Below, piece by piece: positions 16,583 through 24,974 of a stretch of DNA of 32,233 nt. Where the stretch lies: assembly GCA_005239925.1 (NCBI GenBank), contig SBBA01000044.1:1-32233 (forward strand). The letters are read 5' to 3'. The notes beneath the pieces are model-generated. The model saw nothing but the letters and a program-made list of their open reading frames with translations. It ran no database searches and was not told the DNA's origin. Made by a program: the position numbers and the translations under genes. Position 1 is the first letter of the stretch. Each line of letters starts with the position of its first letter. The DNA is from Candidatus Troglogloeales bacterium. Lineage in GTDB: Bacteria > Nitrospirota > Nitrospiria > SBBL01 > SBBA01.

Positions 16583-17326
16583 TTACTCCTCGTTTTCGTC
16601 TAGGCCGCGCTCCAACTCGTGGCCCAATGCGTGACCATCTCCGACATGAACCTCTTCCCTGGGCTGTTCAATATCGGCGCCTGTTAGATGGGCCTGTTGT
16701 GCCCATCCGGAAGGGATAATCCCATGTCCCTCATAAAGCGGCTTGACACCCTCTCGTTTGAGACGACGCAAGACCTCTGCAAATTTACGTAGTTTATCCG
16801 CGCCCACATTGGGGACGGATGCCATCGCATCCTCATGGCCTGCCTCTGCACAGAGTGCAATCGTAAAGCAGTTGGTGCCTGCGCGAATCATTTTTAATGT
16901 TACATTGGCAAAATGGCAATGAACCCCCACGAAAATACAGGCTTCAATTTTATTATGCCATATCGTCAGGTTAGGATGGCACGGGTTAATGACGGCCTCG
17001 GGGTCAATTTTAGGATAGATGGGCCGATAATCAGGCATCGGGATAATGCGAACACCGGGGATTTCATGGGCAATCTCAAAGAAGGGTGGCGCTTTCTCCC
17101 GTGTATGTTCGGTCCATCCCCAGATCATGAGCGGCCCGGGAAAAAGGGTCGGGTTCTTACGGGTCAGCAGGGCCATCGCCGCGCCCTCCATCGCCTCCTC
17201 TTCAGAGACAATATCCCCATGAAGCAGTCCTTCTCCCTCATCCGGAAGACGAACACCCATGATAGAGGCAGGGGGAGGCAGCAGCCCCTCCGGCCCAGGT
17301 AAAACTTTATAAGCTTGTCGTTTCAT
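16583..17326 (-). CDS. Putative epsilon subunit of five-subunit 2-oxoacid:ferredoxin oxidoreductase (CODH-beta-family-like)
   Basis: MKRQAYKVLPGPEGLLPPPASIMGVRLPDEGEGLLHGDIVSEEEAMEGAAM...; adjacent and co-oriented with alpha/beta/gamma/delta genes, as in Hydrogenobacter-type enzymes. Confidence 0.6.
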   Translation of the reverse strand: MKRQAYKVLPGPEGLLPPPASIMGVRLPDEGEGLLHGDIVSEEEAMEGAAMALLTRKNPTLFPGPLMIWGWTEHTREKAPPFFEIAHEIPGVRIIPMPDYRPIYPKIDPEAVINPCHPNLTIWHNKIEACIFVGVHCHFANVTLKMIRAGTNCFTIALCAEAGHEDAMASVPNVGADKLRKFAEVLRRLKREGVKPLYEGHGIIPSGWAQQAHLTGADIEQPREEVHVGDGHALGHELERGLDENEE

Positions 17327-17337
17327 CATCCCCCCTA

Positions 17338-17410
17338 AGTCGCTACGAGCAGAAGCGAATGGACAGCTCCCGTTGGGCGGGACGCCGCCTGCGGTCGCTG
17401 TCGGCTTGCG
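17338..17410. repeat. Long-form GTCGG/CCGAC-family repeat immediately upstream of the epsilon-subunit gene
   Basis: Core GGCGG-GACG-CCGCC-TGCG at 17376-17393; flanks shared with copies near 11466 and 30375. Confidence 0.85.
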
Positions 17411-17565
17411 GATACAGTTACACAAAAATTACCTACCTAAAAAAGGTAGATGTCACCCACAGAGCGTCTAAACTGCTCTCCACATCAATGGAGACAGAAG
17501 TGTAAGGGTAATGATATACCAGCAACGAAATTGGTGTCAAATAAGGTGTCAGTGACAAATAGAGT

Positions 17566-17708
17566 TGTCCGGTTTCAGAGTACATAATCTGTCCGGTTTT
17601 TGAGGTATTCTTTTTTGAGAAAGAAGGGTGCTGATGAAACCAACAAAACTGAGACAGGAGATTCGGAGAATGAGATTTGAAGAGGCGTACAAAAGTAAAA
17701 GAATTTGA
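17566..17708 (+). mobile_element. Insertion-sequence remnant: TGTCCGGTTT direct repeats plus 24-aa transposase N-terminal fragment
   Basis: TGTCCGGTTT at 17566 and 17590; ORF 17634-17708 MKPTKLRQEIRRMRFEEAYKSKRI* resembles transposase N-termini (KLRQEIRKMRFEEAY). Confidence 0.45.
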
Positions 17709-18135
17709 CCTGAAATTATGAATATCTTTTTTGCGTTCGTCGCAGCAATGTCTTTTGAAATGTTTCTGACGCGCGCCTCTTTTCGTTGATTCTACGAATG
17801 GCATAACTTGCCGCCGATGGATCAAATTATTCAATAATTCATGCCTGACCCCTATCCTATCCTATCTATCTAAACGTTTTTTGGTGGGATTTCATCTCCA
17901 AAATAGCTCTGAAAATCGCTCCCGTTGCTGGCCTTTCACCGTTATAAATCGATCCGCACCAAGCAATTCATACCCCACTCTTCTGGAACATCAACTTTGC
18001 CGTAACCCTGCAATTTCCACCTATTCACATTGACTTAAAACAAAAAAAGGCTTAGAGTCAACTGCCTTGTGGGGTTCTTATCTCCACCCAAAACGAAAGT
18101 CGTGGGAAAAAACAGAAACCATAAAATGAATAGAC

Positions 18136-19413
18136 ATGTCTGAGACAGAGACCGCCGCTTCTGTAAAAAATAAAAACCACCTGCTTGGACAGTCCCCCGG
18201 TATCAAACGCATCCGTGATCTGATTGAAAAGGTTGCCGATAGTGACAGCACCTTGCTGCTGCAGGGCGAAAGCGGCACAGGCAAAGAAGTCGTCGCGAAG
18301 GCCATTCACTATCAAAGCACCCGATCCAACAAGCCATTTATTCCGATTAATTGCGGGGCGATTCCAGAGACCCTCCTGGAAAGTGAGTTGTTTGGCCACG
18401 AAAAAGGGGCCTTTACCGGCGCCGCAATCACACGCCAGGGACGATTTGAATTGGCCCACGGCGGAACCATTTTCTTCGACGAGATCAGTGAGATGCCGTA
18501 TCCCCTGCAGGTGAAGCTGCTGCGCGCTATCCAGGAACGGGAGTTCGAACGGATCGGCGGTAGCAAATCAATTCAGGTGGACGTCCGTATTATTGCCGCG
18601 ACCAACGTTGATCTGGAACAGGCCGTCCTCGAAAAAAAATTCCGCAAGGACCTCTTCTACCGGCTGAATGTCATCCCCGTTCTGCTTCCCTCACTTCGGG
18701 AGCGCAAGGAAGATATTCCTCACTTTATTTCCCATTTCATTGATCAGTTCAATCGCAAGAAACAAAAGGCCCTGACGGGCATCTCACAAGAGGCAGCGGA
18801 TATCCTCGTGGATTATCCCTGGCCGGGAAATGTTCGCGAGCTTGAAAATGTGATTGAACGGATGGTGATCCTGGCACAGGGAGAGACCCTAACAAAAGAT
18901 GACCTGCCGCCCAAAATACTCGAGACCCGAAGGACAAACGCCAATAATGTCGTTATACCCTCGAACGAACTGACGCTATTTCAGGAATCGTTTAACCCCA
19001 TGAAAGCGGCACTCCCTGCAGGAATTGGAGTGTTCTCTCCTCCAACCGCTACGGAGGCGACTACGCCTAATGTCATTACCCCGTCTGTCGGGAGGCCTCC
19101 TGTGGCAACGCCGTTCCCTTATCCTGGGGTTGAAATTTCGGACGAAGGGGTATACTTTACTCAGTTAGTAGAGGCGTTTGAGGATCGGCTGATCCAGGAG
19201 GCGTTAAGAAAGGCCAACGGCGTGAAAAACAGGGCCGCGCAACTCCTGCACTTAAACCGAACGACCCTCGTCGAAAAACTAAAACGCCGAAAAAAAGAGA
19301 GCGCCCCTCCACCCGCAACATCCGAGGGCCAGCCCCAGGGCGAGCCTCAGGGCCAGCCGCTCCAAGAGTTGAAAGAGCCGTTGTCGCCACAACCGTCTCT
19401 TCAGGATTCGTAG
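18136..19413 (+). CDS. Sigma54-dependent transcriptional activator lacking a receiver domain
   Basis: AAA+ Walker A GESGTGKE, GAFTGA loop, GGTIFFDEI, PWPGNVRELENVIER, C-terminal Fis-type HTH; P/Q-rich C-terminal tail. Confidence 0.93.
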   Translation: MSETETAASVKNKNHLLGQSPGIKRIRDLIEKVADSDSTLLLQGESGTGKEVVAKAIHYQSTRSNKPFIPINCGAIPETLLESELFGHEKGAFTGAAITRQGRFELAHGGTIFFDEISEMPYPLQVKLLRAIQEREFERIGGSKSIQVDVRIIAATNVDLEQAVLEKKFRKDLFYRLNVIPVLLPSLRERKEDIPHFISHFIDQFNRKKQKALTGISQEAADILVDYPWPGNVRELENVIERMVILAQGETLTKDDLPPKILETRRTNANNVVIPSNELTLFQESFNPMKAALPAGIGVFSPPTATEATTPNVITPSVGRPPVATPFPYPGVEISDEGVYFTQLVEAFEDRLIQEALRKANGVKNRAAQLLHLNRTTLVEKLKRRKKESAPPPATSEGQPQGEPQGQPLQELKEPLSPQPSLQDS

Positions 19414-19414
19414 A

Positions 19415-21505
19415 ATGTTTTCCAGTATTCAATACCGGCTTTTTTTTTCATTCTTCTTCTCCTTTTTGGCTATCCTGGTTATTACTGAAAATGGGTTTTC
19501 AAACCCACCCAGTCCTTTGGCGCCGCACAAAGAGGCCCCCCGATGGGAGCGCAATGGAGGGAAGGCTTTTGAGCCTCAGCTCTTTACCACCATTCCAAAA
19601 GACCAGGAGAAAACGTTCAAACTGATTGTCAACGCACACACCCCCGACAATCTTGAACAGGCCATCCTCAAAACCAAAAGTCTAATGAAGCAGAAAGGTC
19701 CTGCAGCGTCCACGGCCGCGTGTCTTCTGGGCGATCTTTACCTGAGAAAGTCACATAATGGGGCCAATGTCAAATGGGTGGATCAAGCCCTGGCTGCCTT
19801 TGGGAAGGCCGTGAGTATGCATCCAAGCATCGAGAATACCCAAAAGGCCTTATTAAAGAAAGGATATCTCTATTTTGAAAGAAAGCTATACCCGGAGGCG
19901 TTGGGGAATTTTCAACGCGCGATCAGCCAAAAAGAGAATAGCCCTGAGGGCATGGCGGCCCTGATCGGATTGGCGCAATCCTTTCAAGAGTGGAAAAGAT
20001 GGAATCTTGTCATTAAATGGATTCGTCAGGGCGACGATCTTCCCTTTTCTCCAGTAGACCGGCAGACCCTGCAATTAATTGAGGCGGATGCGCTATACCA
20101 GCTGGCCCGGTTTGAAAATGCCTACAAGTTATACAAGATAGCCATGCCCGACGGCCAACCCCTCCCCAAAGACCCCCGCGCTCTTTTCGGGTATTCAGAA
20201 GCGGCGTATCGCACGGGGCATTTTAATGAGCTAAAGACCTCTATCAAGCTGATGCTTAAGATGGCTTACGAGATCAATCCAAAAGACCCGGTGGCTCCCC
20301 TCTCGATGGCTCGGCTGGGAACCATTTACCAACTGGAAGGGGACACGGTCAATGCCGATATGGCCTCAGATACTGTTTATACAATGGGAGCGCATATTCC
20401 CAACGTCAAGGCCGGGATGATTATTATTGCCACGGGAAATCTGGCTACCATAAATTGCCCCAATCCCTGCACCTCCGGTATCGTGGACATCAACGTGAAG
20501 CAGCTCACCAAAGCGGCAAAAAGCCTTCTGGATGATGCCCCGTTCTCCATCACATCACAGGGGGCGATTTTCGACGGACTGACCCAACTCATCCGGTATC
20601 ATCGTTATTATGAGGCGGAGGAGGTTCACAAAAAAATGCTCGTGATGCTGCCGCCTCCCTCTCGTTCTCCTTACACGCGTTATGTAAAAAGTCAGTTGCA
20701 TCAGGTTGTGCGAGAACACTTCGATACCCTGGAGAGGCCGAAAGAGATTGTGGAACTGCATCGCCGTTTTCGCATGTCCTTTCCCGCAGACATCATGAAA
20801 GGGCCGGTTGGATTAAAAACCGCCAATGCCTATTTGGCATTGGGAAACCTGTCGGAGGCCCTGAACCTGTATTATCCCGTCGCAGAAAATAAACTAAGTC
20901 CTGCCTCTAAAGAAGCGCTTTATCAACAAGGGCTGCTTTTGGCGAAACTGGGGGAATTGAAAAAAGCGGAGCAGGCAATGGTGGAGCATCGGGTTCGATA
21001 TCCAAATGACCATGCGATCCTGGTGGAATTGGGGCATGTTTACGGCAAGCAAGAAAAGTTCGAGTCGGCTTCAATTGCCTATGAGGCGTGGCTTAAGCAT
21101 TATCCTGAACATGAGAATCGGGACGCCATTTATCCCAAACTGATTGATGCCTATCGGAAACAGGGAGACTTGCTGAATCTTATAAACGCATATCAGGGGT
21201 GGATTAAGGAGATACCCCGCGAGTCGGAACGCCCTTATATGGAGTTAGCGGATGCCTATCATCAACACAAGCAGCACGCGGAGGCCATTCGGTATTATGA
21301 TCTGGCCTTGAAATATGAAACCCATCGGAAGGAAATCGATTGGGCCTTGCTCCGCATGGCGGATTCCTATGGGGCCATTGGAGAGCAGCAGCAGGGAGAA
21401 GACCTGCTTCGAAGGGTCTCAAGGGAGGCAACAGACCCGATCATCCGACAGATTGCCCTTGAAAAGCGACGTGGCCTAAAAGGGATTCAGCCCACGGAGG
21501 AGTAA
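19415..21505 (+). CDS. Exported TPR-repeat protein
   Basis: 696 aa with signal sequence and multiple TPR-like repeats; starts 2 nt after the activator stop. Confidence 0.8.
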   Translation: MFSSIQYRLFFSFFFSFLAILVITENGFSNPPSPLAPHKEAPRWERNGGKAFEPQLFTTIPKDQEKTFKLIVNAHTPDNLEQAILKTKSLMKQKGPAASTAACLLGDLYLRKSHNGANVKWVDQALAAFGKAVSMHPSIENTQKALLKKGYLYFERKLYPEALGNFQRAISQKENSPEGMAALIGLAQSFQEWKRWNLVIKWIRQGDDLPFSPVDRQTLQLIEADALYQLARFENAYKLYKIAMPDGQPLPKDPRALFGYSEAAYRTGHFNELKTSIKLMLKMAYEINPKDPVAPLSMARLGTIYQLEGDTVNADMASDTVYTMGAHIPNVKAGMIIIATGNLATINCPNPCTSGIVDINVKQLTKAAKSLLDDAPFSITSQGAIFDGLTQLIRYHRYYEAEEVHKKMLVMLPPPSRSPYTRYVKSQLHQVVREHFDTLERPKEIVELHRRFRMSFPADIMKGPVGLKTANAYLALGNLSEALNLYYPVAENKLSPASKEALYQQGLLLAKLGELKKAEQAMVEHRVRYPNDHAILVELGHVYGKQEKFESASIAYEAWLKHYPEHENRDAIYPKLIDAYRKQGDLLNLINAYQGWIKEIPRESERPYMELADAYHQHKQHAEAIRYYDLALKYETHRKEIDWALLRMADSYGAIGEQQQGEDLLRRVSREATDPIIRQIALEKRRGLKGIQPTEE

Positions 21506-21522
21506 GGGCAATTCTCTCATGA

Positions 21523-21555
21523 GTGTAGTGCCTCTGGAGCACCTCTACACTTTTT
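21523..21555 (+). terminator. Rho-independent terminator after TPR gene
   Basis: GTGTAG...CTACAC stem followed by TTTTT. Confidence 0.6.
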
Positions 21556-21566
21556 CACCTTTAAAT

Positions 21567-21688
21567 GTCATTCCGGAGTGCCCTGTCTGAAATTCAGCCT
21601 TTCTGAAAATTTCGAGTTCCGGCTTAAACATTGTCGAAATGAACAAACTTTGTCGTAATCCTGGAATTCTCGCTTCGTTCGAGATGAC
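21567..21688. repeat. Degenerate GTCATTCCGG-family composite repeat, copy 3
   Basis: GTCATTCCGG...TTCCGGCTTAAACATTG.CG..ATGA.CAAACTTTGTCGTA; shares the distal block with 16484-16560. Confidence 0.6.
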
Positions 21689-21850
21689 AGAAAAATAGGG
21701 TTTTCGCTTAAACACCATCTAAAAACAATGAGGTCGGCAAGCTTGTCATTATCATTGCGAATATTCCGAATAGTGTGGCATGATCCGTTTCGTCTTTGCG
21801 AAGAAAGGGCCGATTCCGTAATCACTTGCAAAGCATCTTAAGGGAGATTG

Positions 21851-23689
21851 ATGGAATTAGAGGCCACAACAGAGGGTGAGATACAACAGGAACAATGGTA
21901 CCTGAACCACCTCAATACGCTGCCTCTCCAAGAGGCGTACCCGTTTATTGCGCGTGAACGGGAACGGTTGGCGGGATGGCGTTTTCTGCTTGATTTAAGT
22001 AAAGGACAGGAAGGCCTTGTTCTGGAGACCGGACGAGGGACGGTTTCTTGCGTACTCTCCCGGTATTATCACCGGCTTGTTGCCGTTCAGGAGAATGGCG
22101 ACGCCCTGGCCAACTTGGGTCGAAGGGCAGCTGATACCCACCGCAACAATGTGGCCGTCGTCGGCGCCTCTTTTTCAGAACAGCTTCCCTTTGATGACGC
22201 GATCTTTGATTGCGTGATTCTTTATGATATCGGGACGTTCTTCCCCAAACATAGATCGAGAACATCGCTGCTGCAACGACTGCTTTTCGAGACCCATCGG
22301 GTGCTTAAAAAAAATGGCACACTGATGGTGATCAGTGAGAACAATAACGGGGTTTGCTGGATACGAGCCGCGCTGAAATACCTGAAAAACAGAATGATGA
22401 TGCAAAAGGACAAGGCCTTTCCCTATTTTGCACAGAACGCATTTAGATGTCATCAGGTGGATTCCATTTTAAGAGAGGTCGGATTTCAACAGCGACATTG
22501 CTTCGGCCTGTCCCCCCATCTCTCCCCTTTTGCAGACGCATTTCCTATTGATTCACACAACGATGCCCAATGGCACCGCTCCTCCTCTGACAGGGCACAG
22601 GCAGAGGGAAGTCCATCCACGACGACCGTCAAGCCAGTTTTTAGCTCACTGAAGAAATGGACCAGCCCGGCCTTTGCCATTACGGCGACCCGTTCGGAAA
22701 AATCGGATTCCTTCTTAAATCAATTTTCCACCCTGCTCCTCAAGGAGTTGGGTGGGGAGAAGGTTACGTTGCAAAAATATATTAACGGGAAACCGGACGT
22801 GGTCATCCTGATCTATAAAATCGGTCAAGGGGGGAGAGAGGCCGGTGTGGTGGCGCGCCTTCCTCTCACCAAAATATCGTTGGCCCGCTGCCAAAGGAAC
22901 ATGGACACCGTTGATCTCCTTTCTAAACGCAACAGTGTTTTGTGGGGCAAGGTGCCTCGAAAGGTCTGCGCTGGCACACTGTGTGGCCAGCCTTATTTTG
23001 TCGAATCGCTTTGTCCCGGTACCGTGATGCTGCGTCCTACTGCCGTGAGACTTCAAATCGTCGTGAATGAGGCGGCGCCACTTTTAATCGCGTTCCATAA
23101 AACTTGTGTGATCAAACGTCTGATGGACCCGACTGCCTTTGATCAAATCATCTCCCCCTTTTTTCAGGAGGTCTTGCCTTTTCTTAAAGACGAGGAGATG
23201 CGCAGCCGATTTCAATATGTTATTGACGGTGTTCGGGAAAGGCTGCTGGGCACCCTTTTTCCGCTGGTCTATTCCCACGGAGATTTTCAGGTAGAAAATA
23301 TGATTCTAGATCCGAGCACCTTGAAGATTGAAGGTATTATTGACTGGGACTTGTCGCAATCGGAAGGGCTTCCCCTGCACGACTTATTGTATCTCCTTTT
23401 GTATAAAGAAACCCTGCTGGGCCGTGGCGATTTTGAAACGATTTTTTCGCGGCGACTTTTGCCGTTGCGGCTTGATCTACAGGACGAAAGTCACTTTACG
23501 GCCTATCAACGCGCCATTGGTATCAGCTTCGATCATCTCCTTCCGCTGCAAATCTTTTTTTGGCTGCATCATATTACGCGTCGCATTGAACCGGTTTGGC
23601 CGCAATTTAACGCCTGGATGGATAGCGCCTTCTACCCTGTTTTCATGCAGGTCGAAAAGGCGATTCGACAAGAACCCCCTACTTCCTAA
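21851..23689 (+). CDS. Fusion protein: N-terminal SAM methyltransferase-like domain + C-terminal aminoglycoside phosphotransferase-like (APH) kinase domain
   Basis: VLETGRGTVSCVLSR...LPFDDAIFDCVILYDIGTFF; C-terminal YSHGDFQVENMILDPSTLKIEGIIDWDLSQSEGLPLHDLLYL. Confidence 0.8.
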   Translation: MELEATTEGEIQQEQWYLNHLNTLPLQEAYPFIARERERLAGWRFLLDLSKGQEGLVLETGRGTVSCVLSRYYHRLVAVQENGDALANLGRRAADTHRNNVAVVGASFSEQLPFDDAIFDCVILYDIGTFFPKHRSRTSLLQRLLFETHRVLKKNGTLMVISENNNGVCWIRAALKYLKNRMMMQKDKAFPYFAQNAFRCHQVDSILREVGFQQRHCFGLSPHLSPFADAFPIDSHNDAQWHRSSSDRAQAEGSPSTTTVKPVFSSLKKWTSPAFAITATRSEKSDSFLNQFSTLLLKELGGEKVTLQKYINGKPDVVILIYKIGQGGREAGVVARLPLTKISLARCQRNMDTVDLLSKRNSVLWGKVPRKVCAGTLCGQPYFVESLCPGTVMLRPTAVRLQIVVNEAAPLLIAFHKTCVIKRLMDPTAFDQIISPFFQEVLPFLKDEEMRSRFQYVIDGVRERLLGTLFPLVYSHGDFQVENMILDPSTLKIEGIIDWDLSQSEGLPLHDLLYLLLYKETLLGRGDFETIFSRRLLPLRLDLQDESHFTAYQRAIGISFDHLLPLQIFFWLHHITRRIEPVWPQFNAWMDSAFYPVFMQVEKAIRQEPPTS

Positions 23690-24957
23690 TGGGCACGCTT
23701 GGCATTCTCCTTTATTGCGTCATTCTGATTATCCAGCCGCAGGCCTTTGTCCCGTTTCTGATCGGCATGCCGGTGTCAGACATTATCATTCCATTGACGC
23801 TCGTCATCGGACTGGTTGAAACCTGGCGTCGCAACAGGGTGTTCTGGCTACCTCAACATACCCTCTTCCTGATTTTTCTAGCGTTTGTTTTTCTATCAAA
23901 CGCCGCCAATGGTCGCACTGACGTGGGTTTGGATCAATTGGAATTGTATTTAAAACGGATTGCCGTTTACTTCATGGTGATCTTGATCTTAAATTCAATA
24001 TCCCGCCTCAAGACAACGATACAGTGGATCACGCTTTTAATCACAATCCTGGCTATAGAGGGGATTTATCACGATCAAACCGGAATCGGGTGGGCCGACC
24101 AGCCCTTTGCCGAGGGACGCATACAATGGGTCGGGGATTGGGACGGCTCCAACGGCTTCTGTCTTCTTTTTATTATAGCCGCGATATTCTCCCTTGAATT
24201 TGTGATGGGGCCTTTTGCGTTCGGGGCATCCCGTTGGTTTTTTTCTGTGGCAATCATGTTGTTATTGCCCGCCATCGTTTTAACCAATTCGAGAGGGGGA
24301 TGGCTCTCGTTGTGTCTGGTTCTTTTTCTTTTCTTTGCGGACCGGCACAAAAAATATGTCGTTCGTTTTCTGATCGTCGGTACCGTTGTCGCGGGTCTGA
24401 TGATGGCCTTGGCCCCGTCGCGTATGAAGGAGATCAACACGAAAGAGGAGTCTGCACGCGAGCGTCTCTGGTCGTGGGAACAGGGCCTCGATTTTCTCCG
24501 GGAAAAACCGGCCTATGGAATCGGCAAGGGGATGTACAGATTAACAACACAGCCGAATCTGCTGGCGCATAATAACTATCTACAAGTCGCCGCGGAGGTT
24601 GGATGGATTGGATATTTTATCTGGTTGGCGATCCATTATCTTTGTCTCAAGGGGTGTTTTGGGGTGCAACGGCAGCGGGGGGAAACACAGGAGCAGGCGG
24701 CATTGATTACGTTTTCCCGGATGATGTTCATGGCGATGATCGGTTTTTGCGCGGTCACCTTTTTTATTACAATGGAGTTGGATATTCTATATGTTTTATG
24801 GGGCTTATCGGCGGTGGTTATCCTAGAGGGACAAAAACAATTTCCTGCGTTATCGCGATCCCTTTCATTGACGCCAAAAGATATCGCTGTTGTGATGGGC
24901 GGAGGAATAGGGATTATCGGGGTGATCCATCTCCTGGCCGTTGTTGAGCTGTTTTAG
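23689..24957 (+). CDS. O-antigen ligase/polymerase family (Wzy/WaaL-like) membrane protein
   Basis: Multi-TM, TNSRGGWLSL and HNNYLQVAAEVGWIGYFIWL motifs; TAATG overlap with upstream gene. Confidence 0.85.
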   Translation: MGTLGILLYCVILIIQPQAFVPFLIGMPVSDIIIPLTLVIGLVETWRRNRVFWLPQHTLFLIFLAFVFLSNAANGRTDVGLDQLELYLKRIAVYFMVILILNSISRLKTTIQWITLLITILAIEGIYHDQTGIGWADQPFAEGRIQWVGDWDGSNGFCLLFIIAAIFSLEFVMGPFAFGASRWFFSVAIMLLLPAIVLTNSRGGWLSLCLVLFLFFADRHKKYVVRFLIVGTVVAGLMMALAPSRMKEINTKEESARERLWSWEQGLDFLREKPAYGIGKGMYRLTTQPNLLAHNNYLQVAAEVGWIGYFIWLAIHYLCLKGCFGVQRQRGETQEQAALITFSRMMFMAMIGFCAVTFFITMELDILYVLWGLSAVVILEGQKQFPALSRSLSLTPKDIAVVMGGGIGIIGVIHLLAVVELF

Positions 24958-24974
24958 AGGGGCCTCCATGATAT

